From the IMG/VR virus record IMGVR_UViG_3300024302_000069, positions 1-20,332 of that record: 20,332 bases of DNA, one strand, 5' to 3'. The position numbers were made by a program, and so were the translations under genes. Position 1 is the stretch's first letter. Each line of letters opens with the position of its first letter. Under the pieces are notes generated by a model. That model saw nothing but the letters and a program-made list of their open reading frames with translations. It did not search any database and was not told where the DNA came from. Origin of the DNA: a virus. Below, piece after piece: positions 6,028 through 12,799 of this stretch.

Positions 6028-7370
6028 GATTTAGCCTTTTCATCTTTAGCTATTTTTTCTTTAGCTTCTTCTCTTTTTCTAATCTCCGCTAATTGGTCAA
6101 AATCTTCACTAGTTAAATTATTAGTTTTAAGATAGTCAAACCATTGGTCAGCACTATAGTTGCCATTTTCAAGAGCGGTATGCAGTGCATTCAGTAAGTT
6201 TGCATCTGTATCACCAATTTTAAAGTCAGTTGCCAAGCTAACACTTCCACTTTCAGTTTCACCTATATATTTAGCATGATAAACAAAAGATTGTTCAATG
6301 CCATCTTTTAGAGATTTCATAGCATTATTTAGTCCAGCATTCCCTAATGTAAAATCTAATTTAGATTCGGTTGCGGTTTGTGTCTGTTGTTTTTTACCTA
6401 AAAGCATACTCATCCCTTCTTTGGCAATTCTTTTTTCAATATTAGCTAATTCTTCTTGAACAAGTTTGATTGATGCACCAGTTGGTTCTACATAAGATAA
6501 TATTTCATCTTCACCAATTTCAATAAGTGAGTTTGGAGATATGGTCACACTTTCTTTTTCAGATGACATATCAGTTCCCAATCTTCTGTGAACCAAAAGT
6601 GGTACACAAGTTTTGTGCAAAATACTATCTAAGTCAGATGACATATTAAAATGTTTTATATTACTTAGTGCCATATCATAAAACAAAGGAGAGCTTTCAA
6701 AAAATCCAGTTTTATTAGAATAGACGGGAACTATAGGAATATATCCTAAGTTATGCTCCCCTTTTTCTACCTCATTTTCATCTTTATCTAATATTTGCCA
6801 TGTGTTTAGTGCATAGACTCTATAGATATCTTCTGAACTTTCGCTATATCCATCATAAGTCATTTTAGTATCTTTGATTATTAAAAGTGTTAATCTTGGT
6901 ACCCCATTTACATTTTCTTTTCTCCAATAGACTACATTGTGTGGTAAAATATGGCTCCAAAAAGGTCTTAGTTTGGATTGCTTGGATTGTTCTCTGGTCG
7001 TTGCATTATTATCAGGATAGCCGATAAACATAAAAGTATGACCATATTTTAAAGATGCGTTTAATACATCTTGAGCGAATAAATTTAAATGAGTTCCTAG
7101 CATATCTATATCTTCTGCTGCTTCAAGGATACTTTCTTTATTATTACTACTTAATACAATATCTTTATAAAAAGCTACACCTGTTAAGCCTGTGATTGTT
7201 CGATTGAACATATTATAGAATACTGCATTTTGTTTTCTTATTTTATAAGCAGTTGGTGTCTCTTGTGGGAATTGAACCAGCTTGTTTTTAGCTACCAATT
7301 CATCTCTACCTTCTGAAACAATATCTATCACTTTCCATTTTTCAGCCATATCTCTATTTTTTATAGTCAT
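6006..7370 (-). CDS. Phage portal protein (DUF4055-like)
   Basis: 454-residue protein with the look of the DUF4055 portal-like family: an N-terminal region with YKIRKQNAVFYNMFNRTITG and LTGVAFYKDIVLS, a central region with HNVVYWRKENVNGVPRLTLL, and a helical segment rich in Q and A (GKKQQTQTATESKLDF) typical of the portal crown side. The dodecameric portal would form the capsid vertex through which terminase moves DNA. The C-terminus is charged and Lys-rich (IRKREEAKEKIAKDEKAK). ATG 7370 has AAAGGG at 7381-7376 with 5-nt spacing. It is the first gene of a two-gene minus-strand operon driven from the divergent control region; order and strand are unusual relative to the downstream head genes. 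Confidence 0.88.
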   Translation of the reverse strand: MTIKNRDMAEKWKVIDIVSEGRDELVAKNKLVQFPQETPTAYKIRKQNAVFYNMFNRTITGLTGVAFYKDIVLSSNNKESILEAAEDIDMLGTHLNLFAQDVLNASLKYGHTFMFIGYPDNNATTREQSKQSKLRPFWSHILPHNVVYWRKENVNGVPRLTLLIIKDTKMTYDGYSESSEDIYRVYALNTWQILDKDENEVEKGEHNLGYIPIVPVYSNKTGFFESSPLFYDMALSNIKHFNMSSDLDSILHKTCVPLLVHRRLGTDMSSEKESVTISPNSLIEIGEDEILSYVEPTGASIKLVQEELANIEKRIAKEGMSMLLGKKQQTQTATESKLDFTLGNAGLNNAMKSLKDGIEQSFVYHAKYIGETESGSVSLATDFKIGDTDANLLNALHTALENGNYSADQWFDYLKTNNLTSEDFDQLAEIRKREEAKEKIAKDEKAKSCPSQSK

Positions 7371-7388
7371 TTTTACCCTTTGTGCTAC

Positions 7389-7459
7389 TGTGATTAAAAC
7401 TTTTTTTGATATAATGCTATTATATCATATCTTTATTACAAAATAGTTTTTGTGATTAA
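7389..7459 (+). repeat. Direct repeats TGTGATTAA flanking the divergent promoter
   Basis: Two exact 9-bp copies at 7389-7397 and 7451-7459 lie either side of the palindromic promoter, near the -35 region of the plus promoter and upstream of the minus promoter. They could be binding half-sites for a late-gene regulator. No regulator gene is visible in the window. Confidence 0.4.
7407..7427. promoter_or_regulatory. Palindromic divergent promoter with two extended -10 boxes
   Basis: TGATATAAT-GCT-ATTATATCA is a perfect 21-bp palindrome (7407-7415, 7419-7427). Each half is an exact extended -10 (TGnTATAAT) on its own strand. The plus box would start RNA near 7422 toward the scaffold gene; the minus box would start RNA near 7412 toward portal and terminase. 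Neither has a clear -35. The two polymerase sites overlap, so only one can be occupied at a time. The 7371-7493 region also has TGTGATTAA as a direct repeat (7389-7397, 7451-7459) and an 11-bp inverted repeat (7401-7411 with 7470-7480). Confidence 0.7.
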
Positions 7460-7493
7460 GGATAGATAGTATCAAAAAAACAAAAGGATTTGT

Positions 7494-8246
7494 ATGAATT
7501 TAAAAGAGCTTTTAGCACATTATTCAAGTAAGGCTAAAACTGATGAAGAGAAAGCAACTATAGAAAATGACTTTAAAGAAGCCATTGCTAATATGGATAA
7601 CTTAACTGCTAACCTACAATCTGAAAAAGACAAAGTAGATAATGCAAACAAAGATGTGCTAGATATTCAAAAAACATTGGATGGAAGAATGGCTACTTTA
7701 GGTAAGTTTGGACTTGACAAAGAGTTTAAAGATGAAGATGTGGATAAAATTATAGCTACTTTAAACTCTACAAAAACACCTGAGGATATCAGAAACCATA
7801 CCGCAGAAGCGATTAAAGAAGCTATTACAAATAGAGATGCTGAACACCAAGAAGCACTAAAAATTGTTATTGGTGAAAAAGATAAATACAAGTCAAATTA
7901 TGAAACTAATGTAGTTGAAAATAGCCTATTAAAGTCTATGACTAAGCATAAAATTGACCCTAAAAATCAAAAGTATATAGCAATGGATATTGCAAATGCT
8001 GGTCTTTCATTTAATCCAAGAGGAGAGATAGAATTTTTAGATAGTGGGAAAAAGCTGATTTTAGATAATAATGGTGACCCAATTAATGTAGATGGTGTAT
8101 TTGATAAATTGGTAAAAGATGGTAAATTTGATGCATTCGTTCCGAGTACAGCTCCTAATAATGGAATGCAACATAATGGTGGTGGGAAACCCACGAACGA
8201 TATGTCAGCTTTTGAAAAAATAGAAGCTGGATTAGCAAACAAATAA
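7494..8246 (+). CDS. Capsid scaffold protein
   Basis: 250-residue protein directly before the major capsid gene, the canonical scaffold position. Residues 1-150 are helical and charged with coiled-coil character (NLQSEKDKVDNANKDVLDIQ, then EALKIVIGEKDKYKSN). A compact C-terminal part follows (MTKHKIDPKNQKYIAMDIAN, GEIEFLDSGKKLILDNNGD, VDGVFDKLVKDGKFDAF). The end is Gly/Asn-rich and flexible (NNGMQHNGGGKPTND). This resembles Firmicutes-type phage scaffolds (phage minor structural GP20-like). It would direct procapsid assembly inside the shell. ATG 7494 has AAAAGGA at 7482-7488. No separate maturation protease gene is seen. It is the first gene of the plus-strand late operon. Confidence 0.83.
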   Translation: MNLKELLAHYSSKAKTDEEKATIENDFKEAIANMDNLTANLQSEKDKVDNANKDVLDIQKTLDGRMATLGKFGLDKEFKDEDVDKIIATLNSTKTPEDIRNHTAEAIKEAITNRDAEHQEALKIVIGEKDKYKSNYETNVVENSLLKSMTKHKIDPKNQKYIAMDIANAGLSFNPRGEIEFLDSGKKLILDNNGDPINVDGVFDKLVKDGKFDAFVPSTAPNNGMQHNGGGKPTNDMSAFEKIEAGLANK

Positions 8247-8257
8247 AAGGATAAGAA

Positions 8258-9175
8258 ATGGCGATACAAAATTTAGCAGAAGCTACAAAAGGTATTTCAG
8301 ATACAATGACAGAAGGGATTGTTGAGACAATAGTTACAACAAATCCAATATATGACAGCATACCATTTAAAAGTTATACGGGGTCAGCATTAGCAATTAG
8401 AAAAGAAGTTACGATGGGTAATTCAGGCTTCTACGATATTGGTGATACACTTGTGAGTAGAACACCTAGTACAACAGATTATGATTACTATAGAGCCACA
8501 AAGATAATTGGTGAAGTAGAAATGGATGATTTAGTTCAGGCAAGTAGTAATGATACCTCATTAGCCATTGAGATTGAGTCAAAAGCTAAATCAGTTTCAA
8601 GAGACTTTCAAAGCGGTATGGTAAACGGTAGCGGTACAGCACCACAGATGCATAGCCTGAAATCACTTTGTGCTACTAGTCAAACTATAGAAATATCTGA
8701 AAATGGTGGTGAAATTACTTTTGAAAAAATGGATGAAGCTATAGCATTAGTAAAGGCAAAAGATGGAGAAGTTGACTTTATTGTAGGAAATGCAACTTCA
8801 TTTTTAAGATACAAGGCATTTTTAAGAGCAAATAGTGTAAATCCTGCAGATATGATAATGAAGACTACATTAGGTAGAACTATAAGTTCTTATGAGAATA
8901 TTCCGTTTTACGTAATGGATTATATTCCTAATAATGAAGTTCAAGGTACTAGTACTGATTGTACATCATTATATTTTGGTTGTTTTGATGATGGAACAGG
9001 AAAAGTGGGAGTTACAGCTATTACACCTGCGCATCTTCCTGCTGGTATCCATGTAAAAAATGTAGGAACATCTTCAACTAAAGATGAAGAGCTATTTAGA
9101 ATTAAATTTTATGTAAATATTGTCATAGGAAGTGTTTTAGGTTTATCAAGATTAAAAGGTATTAGAAAATCATGA
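8258..9175 (+). CDS. Major capsid protein (HK97 fold)
   Basis: 305-residue shell subunit, a typical length for scaffold-assisted HK97-fold capsid proteins. Recognisable parts are an N-terminal helix-like arm (MAIQNLAEATKGISDTMTEG), the E-loop and P-domain region with early strands (SALAIRKEVTMGNSGFYDIG), a spine helix around 100-125 (AIEIESKAKSVSRDFQSGMV), an A-domain motif (VDFIVGNATSFLRYKAFLRA, then IPFYVMDYIPNNEVQG) and a C-terminal strand (IKFYVNIVIGSVLGLSRLKG). AAAAGGA at 8245-8251 supports ATG 8258. The stop overlaps the next start (ATGA, 9172-9175). Assignment rests on motif pattern plus its position after the scaffold gene. Confidence 0.9.
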   Translation: MAIQNLAEATKGISDTMTEGIVETIVTTNPIYDSIPFKSYTGSALAIRKEVTMGNSGFYDIGDTLVSRTPSTTDYDYYRATKIIGEVEMDDLVQASSNDTSLAIEIESKAKSVSRDFQSGMVNGSGTAPQMHSLKSLCATSQTIEISENGGEITFEKMDEAIALVKAKDGEVDFIVGNATSFLRYKAFLRANSVNPADMIMKTTLGRTISSYENIPFYVMDYIPNNEVQGTSTDCTSLYFGCFDDGTGKVGVTAITPAHLPAGIHVKNVGTSSTKDEELFRIKFYVNIVIGSVLGLSRLKGIRKS

Positions 9176-9420
9176 AACTTTTTATAAAGACAAATATCAG
9201 AAAAACCGAAGCAGTTGTAAAAGGTGGGTATCTTTGGCAACACGTCGAAGATGGTATTGTTTCTGAGGTAAAAGATGAAGCTAAGGCTAAAAGAATAATG
9301 GCAGGGTATGATGCAATAGAGATATCTGATGTTAAATATAATCAGCTATTAGGACTTGTACAGCCTGAGCCAAAACCAGCACCTAAGCCAAAGCAAAAAA
9401 CAGCCGAAAAAGAAGAGTAG
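9172..9420 (+). CDS. Small hypothetical head protein, 82 residues
   Basis: Between the capsid and neck genes, overlapping the capsid stop by ATGA. A folded N-terminal part (about 1-62, KLFIKTNIRKTEAVVKGGYL, then AKRIMAGYDAIEISD) is followed by a low-complexity Pro/Lys tail (PEPKPAPKPKQKTAEKEE). Small proteins at this spot in related phages are often annotated as hypothetical or head-decoration proteins; the flexible tail would fit surface exposure or binding to a partner, but nothing proves it. AAAAGG at 9154-9159 lies 12 nt before the ATG. The next gene begins right after its stop. Confidence 0.75.
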   Translation: MKLFIKTNIRKTEAVVKGGYLWQHVEDGIVSEVKDEAKAKRIMAGYDAIEISDVKYNQLLGLVQPEPKPAPKPKQKTAEKEE

Positions 9421-9861
9421 ATGTTAATTCCATATACTGCTGAGAATTTTGAAATATATAATAGTTATGTTACGATAGAATATGCTGATGAGTATTTTTC
9501 AAAGCAATTTGGAGAAAACTGGAGCAGTTTTACAGATACAGCCATAAAAGAAAGATTATTAGTTAGTGCTTCTTCATTAATTGATAATGAAAAACTTAGT
9601 GATTCAAAATTTGATGCAGGTCAAAATATGGAATTTCCAAGAGGTGATGGGATTATCCCAATGCCAATTAAATATGCTACTTGTGAACTAGCGGTATTGA
9701 TCCATGAAAATGATGGTATTCATTTTGAAAGAAGTCCTGAAAAGGTATCATTTCAAGGGGCAGTTACTATTGAGAATGAAGACAATAGACCTTACAATAA
9801 AGTAATCAGGGCTTTATTGTTACCCTTTGTTGAGAGAAGAGTGTCTCTTGAGAGGGGCTAA
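9421..9861 (+). CDS. Head-tail adaptor (DnaT-like/gp6-like connector)
   Basis: 146-residue protein with the opening YVTIEYADEYFSKQFGENW and the middle IKERLLVSASSLIDN, then FPRGDGIIPMPIKYATCELA, a pattern of phage proteins often named putative DnaT-like ssDNA-binding proteins. In structural modules these are gp6/gp15-type adaptors forming the first neck ring under the portal. The helical bundle and position after the capsid gene fit that role; ssDNA binding is not implied here. The ATG directly abuts the previous TAG (9418-9420), suggesting coupled translation. It ends just before a strong AGAGGGG site for the next gene. Confidence 0.78.
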   Translation: MLIPYTAENFEIYNSYVTIEYADEYFSKQFGENWSSFTDTAIKERLLVSASSLIDNEKLSDSKFDAGQNMEFPRGDGIIPMPIKYATCELAVLIHENDGIHFERSPEKVSFQGAVTIENEDNRPYNKVIRALLLPFVERRVSLERG

Positions 9862-9862
9862 A

Positions 9863-10177
9863 GTGATATTTAAAAAATATAGCATTAGAGGTATTTTGAT
9901 TAAAGAATCAGAAGATGAAGTTTTTGACCCACTGAAGGGTGAAATGATTGGAGATATAGACAAAAGATTTGATATTTTATTATTGCCAAAAAAAATGCTA
10001 AATTCAGACAAAAGCACAACTACTCAAAAAGATTTAAATTTTGAGTATTATATTTCATGTGAAAATGTTGTACCTAGTCTAAATGACAGTATTGAGATAA
10101 AAAGCAAGGTATTAAATATACAATCTATAGAACCTATTGTAAGCCTTAAAGATACTTTTTTAGTAGAGCTGAAGTAG
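9863..10177 (+). CDS. Putative head-closure (stopper) protein, 104 residues
   Basis: GTG at 9863 is chosen because AGAGGGG at 9851-9857 lies 5 nt upstream, while a longer in-frame TTG at 9827 would sit inside the previous gene without a site. The product is beta-rich (IFKKYSIRGILIKESEDEVF, FDILLLPKKM, FEYYISCENVVPSLNDSIEI, then VLNIQSIEPI). This small beta-barrel look, with a YISxENVxPSLND segment, fits SPP1 gp16-type stoppers that hold DNA in the head until the tail opens. Identification is by size, fold impression and order (adaptor, stopper, gp10-like, tail terminator). Confidence 0.62.
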   Translation: MIFKKYSIRGILIKESEDEVFDPLKGEMIGDIDKRFDILLLPKKMLNSDKSTTTQKDLNFEYYISCENVVPSLNDSIEIKSKVLNIQSIEPIVSLKDTFLVELK

Positions 10178-10182
10178 TAAAA

Positions 10183-10602
10183 ATGATAACAGCAGATGAT
10201 ATTGTTAAAGAAGCTGAAATGGTTATAAAACCTATTTTAAAGGATTGTTTTGTGGAAGTTTATAGTCCTAGTCCCATTTGGACTAGTACATATAATTCAA
10301 ATCACAAAATTGTTCATAAGCATTCTGCTAATGTTGCCGATAATGTTGCCAATAAATCAGATATAATATATGCTAGACATGGTGTACCATCGCCAAGACT
10401 TTTAAATTTGACTTCTGCCAGAAAAACGGAAAGCCTATTAAATATTGACAAATTAAAAATATCATCTAAAGCATTAACCTTGATTAGTTTTAGGAATGAT
10501 ACTTTTGACATGAGAAATTTTAATTATGGTGAAGAGTATGTGGAAGAAGAGTACAAGGTTTATGAAAGACTTGAGGAGATTTTGAATGCACGGCTTAATT
10601 AG
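10183..10602 (+). CDS. Putative neck/tail protein (HK97 gp10-like position)
   Basis: 139 residues, no firm family recognised. The central stretch (YARHGVPSPRLLNLTSARKT) and the late NYGEEYVEEEYKVYERLEEI resemble the Arg-Leu-Ser core and closing helix of HK97 gp10-like proteins, which occupy this position between the stopper and the tail terminator. It starts 5 nt after the previous stop with no strong binding site, so it probably depends on coupled translation. Its 3' end overlaps the tail terminator gene by 17 nt. The function is inferred from gene order. Confidence 0.55.
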   Translation: MITADDIVKEAEMVIKPILKDCFVEVYSPSPIWTSTYNSNHKIVHKHSANVADNVANKSDIIYARHGVPSPRLLNLTSARKTESLLNIDKLKISSKALTLISFRNDTFDMRNFNYGEEYVEEEYKVYERLEEILNARLN

Positions 10603-10987
10603 GAAACATTTTTTTGATAATATTGATATTCCCTCTAAATGGGAAAATACAGATAAAATTATTTACAAAGATGGTAGTATTTTTGAGCCATCGGAAAATA
10701 ATATAGTTTGGGCAAATGTTTCTACAAGAGAACTCAGCCGAAAAAGATATATTATTCAAGGCGATAAGCCCTTTGAAGTTCATGCAACTTTAGAGATTAT
10801 ATTAAATATTAATCAAGGATTAGGTGTAAAGCTAATAGAATCTAAAGCATCAGAAGTGATAAGAGCTTTTAATGAATTGGATACTATTAATGGTGTTCGC
10901 TTTAAATCTCCAAGAGTTAAAACTATTGGAAATGCGAACGGAACTTTCAAGAAGCTAGTTATGGTTTCTTTTTTTTATTATGAATAA
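10586..10987 (+). CDS. Tail terminator protein
   Basis: 133-residue protein of the tail-completion class (DUF4128/gpU-like). It has an N-terminal helix, WANVSTRELSRKRYIIQGDK, then a strand (FEVHATLEIILNINQGLGVK), a helix (LIESKASEVIRAFNELDTIN) and final strands (VKTIGNANGTFKKLVMVSFF). The alternation of strands and one long helix is typical of tail terminators, which cap the tube and attach it to the head. GAGGAG at 10573-10578 supports ATG 10586, inside the previous gene. It directly precedes the tube gene; no sheath gene intervenes, which argues for a siphovirus. Confidence 0.7.
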   Translation: MHGLIRKHFFDNIDIPSKWENTDKIIYKDGSIFEPSENNIVWANVSTRELSRKRYIIQGDKPFEVHATLEIILNINQGLGVKLIESKASEVIRAFNELDTINGVRFKSPRVKTIGNANGTFKKLVMVSFFYYE

Positions 10988-11004
10988 AACAAAAAGGAAA
11001 AATT

Positions 11005-12234
11005 ATGTCAATTCAAGACGGTAAAAATTCAAATGTCAAAATTTCTTACGGTAACGATAATTTCTTTAACATACCATTTATTAGTGCAGATGTTAAAGAA
11101 ACTACAAATGTTGTAGATTCAACTGCAAGTATATCTGTAGATCCAAATCCATCGCAGCCTATAAATGGAAACAAAACTGTTGACGGTTCGTTTTCAACAA
11201 TTTTTGATGACGCAGTAATGCCTTATTTTTTAATAGGCTTAACTGGAACACACTATAAAGCTTCAAATGGTGAAGACAATGCACTATTTACTCACACTTT
11301 TAAGTTAAGTAATAATCTACCTCAAGCTACTATTTTAAAAGAGTTTTTAGATACTGAGGAGTATTTTAAGTATTCTAATTCTAAAATAGGTAGCTTTGGT
11401 ATTTCAGTTTCAAGTGAAAGTGATATTACAGTAAACTACAATATGATGGGCTTAGAGCAAGAAACAAATGAGACAGTTACATCTGCAACTAATGTTCCTG
11501 AAGGGCAAAAGTTTCAATATTCTAAAACATCTTTAAGTATAGATGATGTTGAAATAACTTGTGGACTAGTTGAAAGTTATTCGTTTGACTTGAATAGAGG
11601 ATTAGAAGGTGGTGATTTTGCACTTTGTGGCGGAAAAAGAGTTAAAATAAGTGAAGGTGCTAAAGCTTCTTATGATAGTAAATCTACATTTTTCTATGAT
11701 GGTAGCATGAATGCTATCAAAGGTAATGGTCATAAAATAGCAGTAGTTATTCAAGCTGATAACAATCCTGCATATTTCAAAGTTGAACATACAGCAAACA
11801 TTCAACCACAAGGTGTCGGTATAGATACTCATACTGGATTAAAGCAAGAAATAGACATGAAGGGATATGAAGATATCACTTTGACTGTAGGTGATACTAT
11901 TTCAAATTTAAATGTAACTAATGTTACAACTGCAATTCCAACATCAAAAACAACTGATGGTGCTTCTACCTCGGCTGGTGAAGTTACTTTAAATGGTAGT
12001 TTTTTAAGCAAAGGCGATTCGGCATTTGCATTGGTTAATTTTGAGTATAGAAAAATAGGTGATACAGATTGGATTGCAACAGCTACTGAAACTAAAAGTA
12101 CAGTTTCAACATTTACAAAAGATATCACAAGCTTAGTGACTGGTGATGAATATGAATTTAGAACAGTAAGTAGTGATTTAACCGAAACTGATTTTAAAGC
12201 TTATGGTGTAATTAAAGAGATAATCGTAACTTAA
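11005..12234 (+). CDS. Major tail tube protein with C-terminal FN3/Ig-like domain
   Basis: 409 residues. The first 300 or so form the tube subunit (SIQDGKNSNVKISYGNDNFF, ending near GYEDITLTVGD), rich in beta strands and with a duplicated strand pattern like the Phage_tube_2 type. The last 100 (from about 310, ATPTSKTTDGAS-like linker region to the end) look like a fibronectin type III or Ig-like fold: VNFEYRKIGDTDWIATATE, a LVTGDEYEFRTVSSD ending strand, and flanking Thr/Ser-rich sequence. Such domains decorate tails and may bind surfaces weakly. AAAAAGGA precedes ATG 11005. The TAA lies in the first copy of a 20-bp tandem repeat, followed by a strong terminator, so this gene ends a transcription unit. 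Confidence 0.86.
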   Translation: MSIQDGKNSNVKISYGNDNFFNIPFISADVKETTNVVDSTASISVDPNPSQPINGNKTVDGSFSTIFDDAVMPYFLIGLTGTHYKASNGEDNALFTHTFKLSNNLPQATILKEFLDTEEYFKYSNSKIGSFGISVSSESDITVNYNMMGLEQETNETVTSATNVPEGQKFQYSKTSLSIDDVEITCGLVESYSFDLNRGLEGGDFALCGGKRVKISEGAKASYDSKSTFFYDGSMNAIKGNGHKIAVVIQADNNPAYFKVEHTANIQPQGVGIDTHTGLKQEIDMKGYEDITLTVGDTISNLNVTNVTTAIPTSKTTDGASTSAGEVTLNGSFLSKGDSAFALVNFEYRKIGDTDWIATATETKSTVSTFTKDITSLVTGDEYEFRTVSSDLTETDFKAYGVIKEIIVT

Positions 12235-12260
12235 TACCACTAATCGTAACTTAATACCAC
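12221..12260 (+). repeat. 20-bp tandem duplication across the tube stop codon
   Basis: Two exact adjacent copies of TAATCGTAACTTAATACCAC at 12221-12240 and 12241-12260. The first contains the tube gene's stop codon (12232-12234), so the second copy is fully untranslated. It looks like a recent slippage or duplication event. Confidence 0.9.
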
Positions 12261-12273
12261 TATTTGAACTATT

Positions 12274-12307
12274 AAACCTGAGTATTTTCTAATACTTGGG
12301 TTTTTTT
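12274..12307 (+). terminator. Rho-independent terminator after the tail tube gene
   Basis: A 13-bp stem (12274-12286 with 12291-12303, two adjacent G-U pairs), a TTCT loop and a run of seven T at 12301-12307. It would end transcripts from the head and tube operon. Confidence 0.85.
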
Positions 12308-12340
12308 ATGAAATTCTTTTATTAAACTTAAGAATTTTTA

Positions 12341-12349
12341 TGATAAAAT
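12341..12349 (+). promoter_or_regulatory. Extended -10 promoter for the chaperone and tape measure genes
   Basis: TGATAAAAT (TGn plus TAAAAT) at 12341-12349, with T/A-rich upstream sequence, 30 bp before the chaperone ATG and just after the terminator. It restarts transcription for the tail assembly genes and matches the extended -10 style seen at 7407-7427. Confidence 0.55.
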
Positions 12350-12379
12350 AACGATACCAAAACGAAAAGGAAAAGAAAA

Positions 12380-12799
12380 ATGATTATTATTGATAAACCA
12401 ATTAATGTTGTAGCTAGTATGAAAGAATTTAAAGGTACACTTTACGAGAATGAGCCTTTTGAGATTACTGTTGCACCACTAAAGACTAGTGAAAACCTAA
12501 ATGCTTATGATAAGAGTGAAAAATCAGATGAGAAAACTTTTGAGTTTTCATTTGCAGTTTTCAATAAAAAAGTAACTGAATGGAAAGGTGTTTTTGTAGA
12601 AAAAGATACTGCTAAAGAGCATAGTTTAAAGCATTCAGATATATCAGGTGATGAAATGGATGTTGAACTAATATGCAATGAAGATAATAAAAAATTCTTA
12701 TTTGAATATGCAAATGATTTTGTTAATTTAGTTGGTAAAGCTGCTGATGAAGCACAAAAAGATTATAAGAAAAAAGTTGCAAGAACAAAAAAAAAGTAA
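12380..12799 (+). CDS. Tail assembly chaperone, short form (gpG-like)
   Basis: 139-residue protein between tube and tape measure genes, the fixed place of tail assembly chaperones. The N-terminus is beta-like (MIIIDKPINVVASMKEFKGT, FEFSFAVFNKKVTEWKGVF), the middle is acidic (SDISGDEMDVELICNEDNKK) and the C-terminal helix is basic (AQKDYKKKVARTKKK). AAAAGGA at 12365-12371 supports ATG 12380. The run of nine A at 12787-12795 followed by G places the slippery heptamer A_AAA_AAG in frame immediately before TAA (12797-12799). The short form would bind and shield the tape measure; the frameshifted long form adds the T domain. Confidence 0.82.
   Translation: MIIIDKPINVVASMKEFKGTLYENEPFEITVAPLKTSENLNAYDKSEKSDEKTFEFSFAVFNKKVTEWKGVFVEKDTAKEHSLKHSDISGDEMDVELICNEDNKKFLFEYANDFVNLVGKAADEAQKDYKKKVARTKKK
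12790..12796 (+). other. Programmed -1 frameshift site A_AAA_AAG
   Basis: The heptamer is split as A, AAA, AAG in the chaperone reading frame and the next codon is the TAA stop at 12797-12799. Moving back one base continues as GTA from 12796 into a frame open to 13227. A 10-bp stem-loop (12817-12826 with 12833-12842, one G-U pair, 6-nt loop) follows 20 nt downstream; that spacing is longer than usual for a stimulator. Tail chaperone genes with conserved -1 frameshifts are an established feature of long-tailed phages. Confidence 0.8.

Noticed and set aside
7667-8361. Minus-strand frames across scaffold and capsid genes
   Set aside because: Antisense shadows; no start context, and composition follows the codons of the sense genes.
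9827-9862. Longer start (TTG 9827) for the stopper-like gene
   Set aside because: It lies inside the previous gene without a binding site; GTG 9863 has AGAGGGG at ideal distance.
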